NCBI GenBank assembly: GCA_949123685.1
Contig: CASBHZ010000089.1
Span: 1 to 11,723 of the forward strand
Direction of reading: 5' to 3'
Length of the DNA: 11,723 nt
Source of the DNA: an uncultured Bacteroidales bacterium
GTDB taxonomy: Bacteria; Bacteroidota; Bacteroidia; Bacteroidales; Muribaculaceae
Part shown: positions 5,346-11,723 of the stretch, one piece after another
How positions within the stretch are numbered: position 1 is the first letter of the stretch
Layout of the letters: every line of letters starts with the position of its first letter
Notes under the pieces: generated by a model
Databases searched by the model: none
Seen by the model: the letters and a program-made list of their open reading frames with translations, nothing else
What the model was told of the DNA's origin: nothing
Position numbers and translations under genes: made by a program

Positions 5346-8300
5346 ATGGAACAACCTAAGTTGATAAACAACATAAGTGAGCGTGTTGTGGATGACCTCA
5401 AGGGACGGTTATCCAAAGGTGCTTGTGTGTCTATTGCTGCGGCTTCATTCTCCATTTATGCCTACGAAGCATTGAAAGAAGAACTGGAGCAGGTGGAGCA
5501 ATTGCGTTTCATTTTCACGTCTCCTACTTTCATCAAGGACAAATCAAAGAAAGAGAAACGAGAGTTTTTCATCCCTAAACTTAACCGAGAGCGCAATTTG
5601 TATGGTACGGACTTTGAAATTCGTCTGCGCAACCAGTTGTCACAGAAAGCCATTGCCAAAGAATGTGCCGACTGGATTCGCAGAAAAGTGCAATTCCGTT
5701 CCAATGCTTCGCAAGAACAGATGGGTGGATTTATGCACATCAACAATGACACCCAGCAGGTTTATATTCCATTCAATGAGTTTACCACCACACAGTTGGG
5801 ATGTGAGCGTGGTGCTAATGTATATAATGTAGTCAATGTATTGCCTTCACCAACAGCAAGTGCCTACTTGGATATTTTCAATGAGCAGTGGAACAATGAT
5901 GAGAAGTTTGAGGATGTAACGAAGCGTATATTGGAGTACATAGACACTGTATATCAGGAAAATGCTCCAGAATACATCTACTTCATCGCACTTTATAATA
6001 TTTTCAACGAGTTCTTGGAAGACATCAGCGAAGATGTGTTACCCAATGAGCGCACGGGCTTCAAGACCAGTGTCATTTGGAATAAGCTTTACAACTTTCA
6101 ACGTGATGCTGCGCTGGCTATCATCAACAAGTTGGAAAAATACAATGGTTGCATCCTTGCCGATTCAGTAGGTCTTGGCAAGACCTTTACGGCATTGGCG
6201 GTTATCAAGTATTACGAGAACCGTAATAAGTCGGTGCTTGTACTTTGCCCTAAAAAACTGAATGACAACTGGCAGACTTTCCGTGCCAATTACAAAAACA
6301 ACCCCGTAGCTGCCGATCGGCTAAGGTATGACATCCTCTTCCACTCCGACCTTTCACGCGACCGTGGTTTGAGTAATGGCCTCGACTTGGAGCATGTGAA
6401 TTGGGGAAACTATGATTTGATTGTAATTGACGAAAGCCACAACTTCCGCAATGGTGGTAATGTGGACGAAGAGGATGAAGCGGATTTTGATACGCTCGTA
6501 GAAACAGACCGCCACAAGGAGAACCGTTATCAGCGATTGATGCGATGTGTCATCCGTCAGGGTGTGAAAACGAAAGTACTCATGCTGTCAGCAACTCCTG
6601 TCAACAACCGATTCGGCGATTTGAAGAACCAGTTACAACTGGCATACGAGGGGCGTGTGGAGAATATCAACGAAGCCCTCGAACTAGACCGCAACATTGA
6701 CGACATATTCAAGTCTGCTCAGACTGCCTATAATCGTTGGGCTAAGTTGGAGCCAAGCGAACGGACTACGGAACGATTGCTGTCAAGTCTTCAGTTTGAC
6801 TTTTTTCAGATGCTCGATGCCGTGACCATCGCACGTAGTCGTAGTCATATCATCAAGTATTACGACACGAAAGATATTGGCGAGTTTCCTAAGCGGCTTG
6901 CCCCTTTGTCTCGTCGTCCGCGTTTGACGGACTTGGGCGATGCCATCAATTTCAAGGATATTGCCGAGCAACTCAATGCTCTAAATCTTTCCATATACAC
7001 CCCTTCGCTTTATCTCTTCGATTGTGCCCGTAGTGGTTACAGTATCGACTACGATGGTGAAGGTCTGTCTATTGACGGTCGTGAGAAAGGCTTGCGCAAG
7101 CTCATGGCCACCAACCTGTTGAAACGTCTAGAAAGTTCGGTCAATTCTTTCCGACTGACGCTTAACCGCATCCATGAGTACATTCGGCAGACAATGGAAC
7201 TGATAGATGTATACGACAAGAAACATTCCGGTGCAACCATTGATGTATCTTCTTTCACTGATGATATGGACTCATCCGAAGGCGACACCGACCCATTTGC
7301 CACCAAGAAGTCGAAGATTTCATTGGCTGACATGGACTATGTGAGTTGGCGACGCGATCTTGAAGCCGATTTTGAACGGTTAGACCTGCTCTTGCTGATG
7401 TTGAAGGACATTACGCCCGAACACGACAGTAAGTTGCAGATGCTTATCGAGGATTTGAAACATAAGTTCCGCAACCCGATAAACGGAGGTAACAAGAAAG
7501 TGCTTATATTTACGGCATTTGCCGACACAGCCAATTATCTCTATGAGCAGTTATCCACGAAGATAAAGGAAACCTGCGGACTTGATACGGCTCTTATCAC
7601 CGGCTCTACCGATGGAAGATGCACATTGCCGAAGTTTCCTATGTCGTTCAATAATGTGCTGACTTATTTTTCACCTTTGTCGAAAGACCGTTCAGCCCTC
7701 TTTCCCAATGCCACGGGTGAGATTGATGTACTTATAGCTACTGATTGTATCAGCGAAGGCCAAAATTTACAGGATTGCGACTACCTCATCAATTATGACA
7801 TTCATTGGAATCCCGTACGCATCATCCAGCGTTTCGGGCGTATCGACCGTATCGGTAGCCGGAACAAACAAATCCAGCTTGTCAACTACTGGCCGGATAT
7901 GGAACTTGACGACTATATTCAGCTCAAAGGACGTGTCGAAAGCCGAATGAAAGCCACCATCCTTACCGCAGCAGGTACTGGCAATCCGCTTTCTATGGGC
8001 GAAGAAGCCGATTTGGAATATCGCCTTGGACAATTAAAAAAGTTGCAGAATGAAGTGGTCGACATAGAAGATATGGACACCGGTATCAATATCATGGATT
8101 TGGGATTGAACGAGTTTCGGCTTGACCTCCTGCAATATGTCAAGGAACATCCGGATATTGAACATGCACCTTTCGGATTGAATGCGGTGGTAGCCGGTTC
8201 CGAATTGGCGAAACCGGGCGTGATGTTTGTGTTGAAGAATCGCAACAATGCCGTTAATATTGACCGTAAGAATCAACTGCATCCTTTCTACATGGTCTAT

Positions 8301-8618
8301 CTGGCAGACGATGGAGAGGTTATTTGCGACCATCTGCACCCTAAACAACTGCTCGACATCATGCGTGCGCTGTGTAAGAACCAAAATGACTATGACCGTG
8401 TGCTCTGTGCTGCGGTCAACCGTGAAACGCAAGACGGCCGCCGCATGACCAAGTACAACACGTTGCTCCAAACAGCTATTGACAGCATCGTAAGCATTAA
8501 GGAAGAGACAGACATTGAGAGCCTTTTCTCTGTGGGTGAGACAACAGCCTTGCATGGAGAAATTAAAGGTTTGGACGACTTTGAGTTGATAACCTTCTTA
8601 ATAATTAAAGAGAAATGA
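5346..8618 (+). CDS. SF2/SNF2-like helicase with N-terminal PLD-like domain (1090 aa)
   Basis: Residues 1-170 look like the phospholipase-D-like domain that precedes many defence helicases, but the HKD signature is degenerate: H131 is followed by INND rather than an x-K pattern, and IPFNEFTTTQLG (141-152) replaces the usual GSSNFTxxGL. Residues 248-830 carry the helicase: a Q-like LYNFQRDAA (248-256), Walker A DSVGLGKT (273-280), DESH (362-365), SATP (415-418), then in the second RecA lobe KVLIFTAFADTANYL, IATDCISEGQN (797-807) and QRFGRIDRIG (828-837). An insertion of roughly 300 residues separates the lobes, as in SNF2-like proteins. The C-terminal 250 residues are uncharacterised. The enzyme should use ATP to translocate on DNA. 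It is the largest component of the operon, and its TGA overlaps the next gene's ATG (ATGA at 8615-8618). Nuclease activity of the PLD-like part is doubtful. Confidence 0.85.
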   Translation: MEQPKLINNISERVVDDLKGRLSKGACVSIAAASFSIYAYEALKEELEQVEQLRFIFTSPTFIKDKSKKEKREFFIPKLNRERNLYGTDFEIRLRNQLSQKAIAKECADWIRRKVQFRSNASQEQMGGFMHINNDTQQVYIPFNEFTTTQLGCERGANVYNVVNVLPSPTASAYLDIFNEQWNNDEKFEDVTKRILEYIDTVYQENAPEYIYFIALYNIFNEFLEDISEDVLPNERTGFKTSVIWNKLYNFQRDAALAIINKLEKYNGCILADSVGLGKTFTALAVIKYYENRNKSVLVLCPKKLNDNWQTFRANYKNNPVAADRLRYDILFHSDLSRDRGLSNGLDLEHVNWGNYDLIVIDESHNFRNGGNVDEEDEADFDTLVETDRHKENRYQRLMRCVIRQGVKTKVLMLSATPVNNRFGDLKNQLQLAYEGRVENINEALELDRNIDDIFKSAQTAYNRWAKLEPSERTTERLLSSLQFDFFQMLDAVTIARSRSHIIKYYDTKDIGEFPKRLAPLSRRPRLTDLGDAINFKDIAEQLNALNLSIYTPSLYLFDCARSGYSIDYDGEGLSIDGREKGLRKLMATNLLKRLESSVNSFRLTLNRIHEYIRQTMELIDVYDKKHSGATIDVSSFTDDMDSSEGDTDPFATKKSKISLADMDYVSWRRDLEADFERLDLLLLMLKDITPEHDSKLQMLIEDLKHKFRNPINGGNKKVLIFTAFADTANYLYEQLSTKIKETCGLDTALITGSTDGRCTLPKFPMSFNNVLTYFSPLSKDRSALFPNATGEIDVLIATDCISEGQNLQDCDYLINYDIHWNPVRIIQRFGRIDRIGSRNKQIQLVNYWPDMELDDYIQLKGRVESRMKATILTAAGTGNPLSMGEEADLEYRLGQLKKLQNEVVDIEDMDTGINIMDLGLNEFRLDLLQYVKEHPDIEHAPFGLNAVVAGSELAKPGVMFVLKNRNNAVNIDRKNQLHPFYMVYLADDGEVICDHLHPKQLLDIMRALCKNQNDYDRVLCAAVNRETQDGRRMTKYNTLLQTAIDSIVSIKEETDIESLFSVGETTALHGEIKGLDDFELITFLIIKEK

Positions 8619-9424
8619 AATTATCTGATATAGAAATAGGTACTATGGTCAACTTCTTAAATGAAGGTGGTTATGTCCTGGACTTTAGTACAGCTGATTT
8701 TGATGCTTTTACCTATAAAAGCATAGGTGTTCCGCTTTGTGAAACATATAGACTTTCAAAGGGCAAATCTCTGATAGCATATATCAATGATACAAAATAC
8801 GAAGATAAAATAAAGCTACTTAGCGATTTAATCAGATATTACGAACTTTCTTCAATGAAGGAACATGATGAAGAAAATCGTAAAAGCCGTGCGGTTGCTT
8901 ACAAAAAATGCCGTAGCATACTTGATAAAGCAGGTGGTACAATGGTTATGACCGCTACGGCTGAAACTTTAAAAGAAGCTTTTGACAGCGATTACATATC
9001 AGCCCAAATTGATTTAATGCTCAATCTGAAGGACGGAAATCCAACAGAAGCAATTGGTAAGGCTAAAGAACTAATTGAAAGTTGTTGTAAAACAATACTT
9101 GAATTTGAAGGCTGTACTGTAGATAAAGATTGGGAAGTTCCACGTCTTGTTGATGAAACTTTCAAACATTTTCATCTGATGCCTAAAAACATCTCTGATG
9201 ATGTTAAAGGAGCTAAGTCTATAAAGGCTATTCTCGGTAATCTTAAAGCTATTGCACAAGGCGTTGCAGAACTGAGAAATCTGTATGGTAGCGGACATGG
9301 CAAGTCCAGTTCATATAAAGGGCTTGAATCTCGTCATGCTAGTTTAGCGATTGGAAGTAGTACAACTCTCGTGCGCTTTTTATGGGATTCGTATGAACGG
9401 CATCATAATAATGAGGTTAATTAG
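8615..9424 (+). CDS. Abortive-infection protein with C-terminal Abi_C (HEPN-like) domain (269 aa)
   Basis: The C-terminal half (about residues 140-255) matches the Abi_C family as I know it: AIGKAKELIESCCKTILE, a DKDWEVPRLVDETFK helix, ISDDVKGAKSIKAILGNL, and RNLYGSGHG (R221 to G229), followed by ESRHASLAIGSSTTLVRFL. The R-x6-H element (R221, H228) is the likely HEPN-type ribonuclease centre, so a plausible role is RNA cleavage leading to growth arrest when defence fails. The N-terminal 140 residues are not recognised and may be sensory. The ATG overlaps the helicase stop, implying translational coupling. Sampled 60-base stretches have about 30-37% G+C, against about 52-55% sampled in the genes on either side, so it looks like a later insertion into the operon. 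No separate antitoxin gene is visible. Confidence 0.8.
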   Translation: MKLSDIEIGTMVNFLNEGGYVLDFSTADFDAFTYKSIGVPLCETYRLSKGKSLIAYINDTKYEDKIKLLSDLIRYYELSSMKEHDEENRKSRAVAYKKCRSILDKAGGTMVMTATAETLKEAFDSDYISAQIDLMLNLKDGNPTEAIGKAKELIESCCKTILEFEGCTVDKDWEVPRLVDETFKHFHLMPKNISDDVKGAKSIKAILGNLKAIAQGVAELRNLYGSGHGKSSSYKGLESRHASLAIGSSTTLVRFLWDSYERHHNNEVN

Positions 9425-9434
9425 ATGAGACAAA

Positions 9435-10118
9435 ATGGACAATATACTTAACTACCCCACCTCCACGCACGTGGACAGATTGGTGCCCAAGACAGCCTTT
9501 TACAAGCATTTGGAGATTAACACACGCTTGAAGATGCGATTTGTGGAAGATGTGGAACGTATACAATGGCTCTATAAGTTAGCTCCATCCACCATGAATG
9601 TGGATACGGGTAAGACGGTGCATGAAATCGTGATGTTCTTGGTGACGCTCAAAGCGGAGGATATGCCCGATGATGTGTTTCTTGCCATCGACCGCCAGAT
9701 GCCTCGCCATGTGGTGTTTGTGTTGCAATATGCCAACCGTGGCCGATTGTTGCTCAACTACAAGGAATGGGTAGATGCGAACAAAACACGATTCAACATT
9801 TTGAAGACTTTCCGCACAGAATGGATGCCATTGGCAAAGGTGAAGTTAGAACTTGCAGGGTCGTCACTGGATAATATCTACGAAGCGTTTGCCGGTCAGA
9901 TTTCCGGATTTGGTACGACCAATGCCGCTGACACGAAGCAGATTATGGCATTGCAAGATGAATTGGCTCGTAAACGACGGGCAGCGGAAGCCTTGCAGAA
10001 GCGTGTACGGAATGAAAGGCAGTTTGCCAAACAGATGGAACTCAACAGTGAAGCCCGTGCCTTGAAGCGTGAGATTGCTAAGTTGGAAGAGGTACTTAAA
10101 ACATTAGAAAACAATTAA
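9435..10118 (+). CDS. DUF4391 family protein (227 aa)
   Basis: The N-terminal 165 residues fit DUF4391 as I know it: a YPTSTHVDRLVPKTAFYKHL opening, a DVERIQWLYKLAPSTMNV segment (about 39-56), the strand EIVMFLVTLK, and the AIDRQMPRHVVFVLQY block (about 84-99). Residues 165-227 are a highly charged coiled coil of Lys, Arg, Glu and Leu that probably mediates oligomerisation or binding to a partner. The biochemical function of DUF4391 is unknown. Genes of this family recur next to a helicase and a type III-like methyltransferase, so it is probably an accessory subunit of the restriction-modification complex. It starts ten bases after the Abi gene and ends 12 bases before the methyltransferase. 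Its higher G+C matches the helicase gene rather than the intervening Abi gene. Confidence 0.8.
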   Translation: MDNILNYPTSTHVDRLVPKTAFYKHLEINTRLKMRFVEDVERIQWLYKLAPSTMNVDTGKTVHEIVMFLVTLKAEDMPDDVFLAIDRQMPRHVVFVLQYANRGRLLLNYKEWVDANKTRFNILKTFRTEWMPLAKVKLELAGSSLDNIYEAFAGQISGFGTTNAADTKQIMALQDELARKRRAAEALQKRVRNERQFAKQMELNSEARALKREIAKLEEVLKTLENN

Positions 10119-10130
10119 GAAATAAAATAT

Positions 10131-11723
10131 ATGACTGACATATTAAAACATTTGGATTTGAACTCCGCGGACGGAACGCAACTCAATCTTGATGCGCTCT
10201 ATCAGATTGCACCTTCTGCATTTACCGAAGTACGTGATGACAAGACGGGTGCAATTTCCCGAAAGGTAAACTTTGAGGTGTTTCGTCAGTTGCTTGGCGA
10301 CCATGCCACAGATGGCGAGGGCGAAATGTACCAGTTTACATGGGTGGGTAAGAACGCCGCTCGTGCGGAGGCTGCCAAACCTACCGATAAGACATTACGC
10401 CCGGTGGTGGAAGATTCCATGGATTGGGACAACACAAAGAATATCTATATCGAGGGCGACAACCTTGAAGTGCTTAAACTTTTACAACGCTCGTACATGG
10501 GTAAGGTGAAGATGATTTATATCGACCCGCCTTATAATACGGGCAATGACTTTGTGTATCACGATGACTTTGCCCGTACTGCCGCCGAAGAAGACCTCGA
10601 AGCCGGCAGTGTGGACGAACTGGGTAACCGCTTCCGCAAGAACACCGATACAAATGGTAAGTTTCATTCGGACTGGTGCTCGATGATTTATAGTCGTCTG
10701 TTGGTCGCACGTTCTCTGCTGACGGAGGATGGGGTTATCTTTATTTCGATTGATGACAATGAGCAGAGAAACCTTAAAAATATTTGTGACGAAGTATTTG
10801 GCAGTAGCAATTTCTTGGCGCAAATCGTATGGGAGCGAGCTTATTCTCCAATTAATTTAATGAAACATTTCTCCCCTTCACATGATTACGTGTTATGTTA
10901 TGCTAAAAATCTAGATTCTGCTGTATGTAAAGGTATAGCAAGAAGTTCAGAAGCTGATAATCGCTATACTAATCCAGACAATGATCCTCGAGGTGTTTGG
11001 AAAGCAAGTGATTTGTCTGTGGGACCAGCCGTAGAAGAAAATATATATACTATTACAACGCCCTCCGGGCGTAATGTAGAGCCTCCAGCTGGGCGCAGCT
11101 GGAGTCTCTCACGAAAAGCTTTTCGTGAGAGACTCCAAGATAATAGAATTTGGTTTGGACCTGATGGAAATAGCGTTCCTGCAATGAAACGTTTTCTATC
11201 TGAACTCAGAAAAACGGGTATTACACCTATGACAATCTGGAAGTACACCGAAGTAGATCATTCACAAGGTGCTACTCAAAAGTTAGCCAAATTATTTGAC
11301 GGGAAAAAAGTTTTTGATTATCCTAAACCTGTAGAATTGATAAAAAGAATAATCTCTCTATATTCAGATAGTAATAGTATTATTCTTGATTTCTTCTCTG
11401 GCTCTGCAACAACTGCACATGCCGTAATGGAACAGAATGCTCTTGATGGAGGGTGCAGACAATTTATAATGGTGCAACTTGAAGAAGATTTTTCAGAATC
11501 AAGTGATGGTTATAAAATGGGATTCAAAACTATTTGTGACGCAGCCAAAGAGCGTATCCGTCGTGCCGGTGCAAAAATCAAAGCTGATTCTCCGCTTACT
11601 ACACAAAATATCGATACCGGCTTCCGTGTGTTCAGATTGGATGAAAGCAACTACGAAGAAGTATCTATCTCTCCCAATGATTACCAGCAAGACCAGCTCA
11701 ATTTGTTTGCAGATAACATCAAG
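10131..11723 (+). CDS. mod: Type III-like (Mod) N6-adenine DNA methyltransferase, 3'-truncated by window end
   Basis: The frame is open for 531 codons from the ATG at 10131 to the last base of the window, with no stop. Motif IV, IDPPYNTGNDF (D132-P-P-Y135), precedes motif I, DFFSGSATTAHA (420-431). That is the beta-class order found in type III Mod subunits, which methylate adenine N6 using S-adenosylmethionine. Between them lies the target-recognition region (about 225-400), including TPSGR, DNRIWFG and KRFLSEL blocks typical of such proteins. Type III Mods are usually somewhat longer, so some C-terminal residues are missing. The start lies 12 bases after the DUF4391 gene, with no clear Shine-Dalgarno. 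Composition is mosaic: the N-terminal third samples at 40-60% G+C, and most of the recognition region at 23-37%. A Res helicase-nuclease gene would be expected downstream, outside the window. Confidence 0.9.
   Translation, partial: MTDILKHLDLNSADGTQLNLDALYQIAPSAFTEVRDDKTGAISRKVNFEVFRQLLGDHATDGEGEMYQFTWVGKNAARAEAAKPTDKTLRPVVEDSMDWDNTKNIYIEGDNLEVLKLLQRSYMGKVKMIYIDPPYNTGNDFVYHDDFARTAAEEDLEAGSVDELGNRFRKNTDTNGKFHSDWCSMIYSRLLVARSLLTEDGVIFISIDDNEQRNLKNICDEVFGSSNFLAQIVWERAYSPINLMKHFSPSHDYVLCYAKNLDSAVCKGIARSSEADNRYTNPDNDPRGVWKASDLSVGPAVEENIYTITTPSGRNVEPPAGRSWSLSRKAFRERLQDNRIWFGPDGNSVPAMKRFLSELRKTGITPMTIWKYTEVDHSQGATQKLAKLFDGKKVFDYPKPVELIKRIISLYSDSNSIILDFFSGSATTAHAVMEQNALDGGCRQFIMVQLEEDFSESSDGYKMGFKTICDAAKERIRRAGAKIKADSPLTTQNIDTGFRVFRLDESNYEEVSISPNDYQQDQLNLFADNIK
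11058..11137 (+). repeat. Cluster of three inverted repeats, including a perfect 38-bp palindrome, within mod
   Basis: Three consecutive inverted repeats lie in 80 bases of coding sequence. ACGCCC/GGGCGT surrounds TCC (11058-11072). CTCCAGCTG/CAGCTGGAG surrounds GGCG (11083-11104). Then comes a perfect palindrome with no spacer, left arm TGGAGTCTCTCACGAAAAG (11100-11118) and its exact complement at 11119-11137. The last two overlap by five bases. The cluster is a G+C-rich island (about 52% over 11041-11100) in A+T-rich surroundings. The encoded residues, through GRSWSLSRKAFRERLQDNR, still resemble ordinary Mod sequence. Confidence 0.9.

Noticed and set aside
8034..8555. 173-codon minus-strand frame
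   Set aside because: It is antisense to the C-terminal part of the helicase and reads as a shadow, with no motif of its own.
11041..11050. Short AT repeat as a phase-variation tract in mod
   Set aside because: Four to five AT units are too few, and the frame is intact. I saw no longer simple repeat in mod.
10964..11248. 94-codon minus-strand frame sharing a peptide with Mod
   Set aside because: The shared WSLSRKAFRERL peptide arises only because the 38-bp palindrome reads the same on both strands. The Mod frame on the + strand is the real gene.

Overview
The window looks like an accessory or defence-island segment of a Bacteroidales genome (Bacteroides, Phocaeicola or Prevotella type), probably from a short-read gut metagenome. 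The grounds are moderate G+C, two exact matches to the Bacteroidetes -7 promoter box TAnnTTTG, mostly weak Shine-Dalgarno sequences, and proteins typical of that order. The first 46 bases are not biological: they are an Illumina P7/TruSeq Read 2 adapter with an 8-nt index, so the natural sequence begins at 47.

Left part (47-2706, mostly + strand). A large all-helical protein has lost its N-terminus at the contig edge. It is followed by a 111-residue stump of a PD-(D/E)xK nuclease that breaks off abruptly and has Gly where the family has its first catalytic Asp. About 660 bases without a convincing gene follow. They hold a G+C-rich hairpin block, a terminator-like hairpin, three direct repeats about 33 bp apart, and a long A+T-rich stem-loop. 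This reads as a scarred junction between accessory modules.

Middle part (2707-4628, minus strand). A compact three-gene operon encodes a calcineurin-like metallophosphoesterase, a coiled-coil protein of unknown function, and a second, different metallophosphoesterase. Its promoter is probably the exact TAATTTTG box at 4982-4989, some 350 bases upstream. The intervening leader is rich in hairpins, one of which resembles a leftward intrinsic terminator, so it may be an attenuated leader or a separate small RNA.

Right part (5097-11723, + strand). A divergent promoter carrying the same 12-base sequence drives a tightly packed operon: a small XRE-type regulator, a 1090-residue SF2/SNF2-like helicase with an N-terminal PLD-like domain lacking the HKD lysine, an Abi_C (HEPN-like) abortive-infection protein, a DUF4391 protein, and a beta-class (type III Mod-like) DNA methyltransferase that runs off the window. 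A Res-type restriction helicase would be expected next. Together these suggest an extended type III-like restriction-modification system with a regulator and an embedded suicide-type ribonuclease.

Two segments of the right operon differ from their surroundings. The Abi gene and the target-recognition part of the methyltransferase are much more A+T-rich, which suggests a cargo insertion and a recognition-domain exchange. Inside the A+T-rich recognition region lies a G+C-rich cluster of three inverted repeats, including a perfect 38-bp palindrome, overlaid on protein sequence that still looks conserved.
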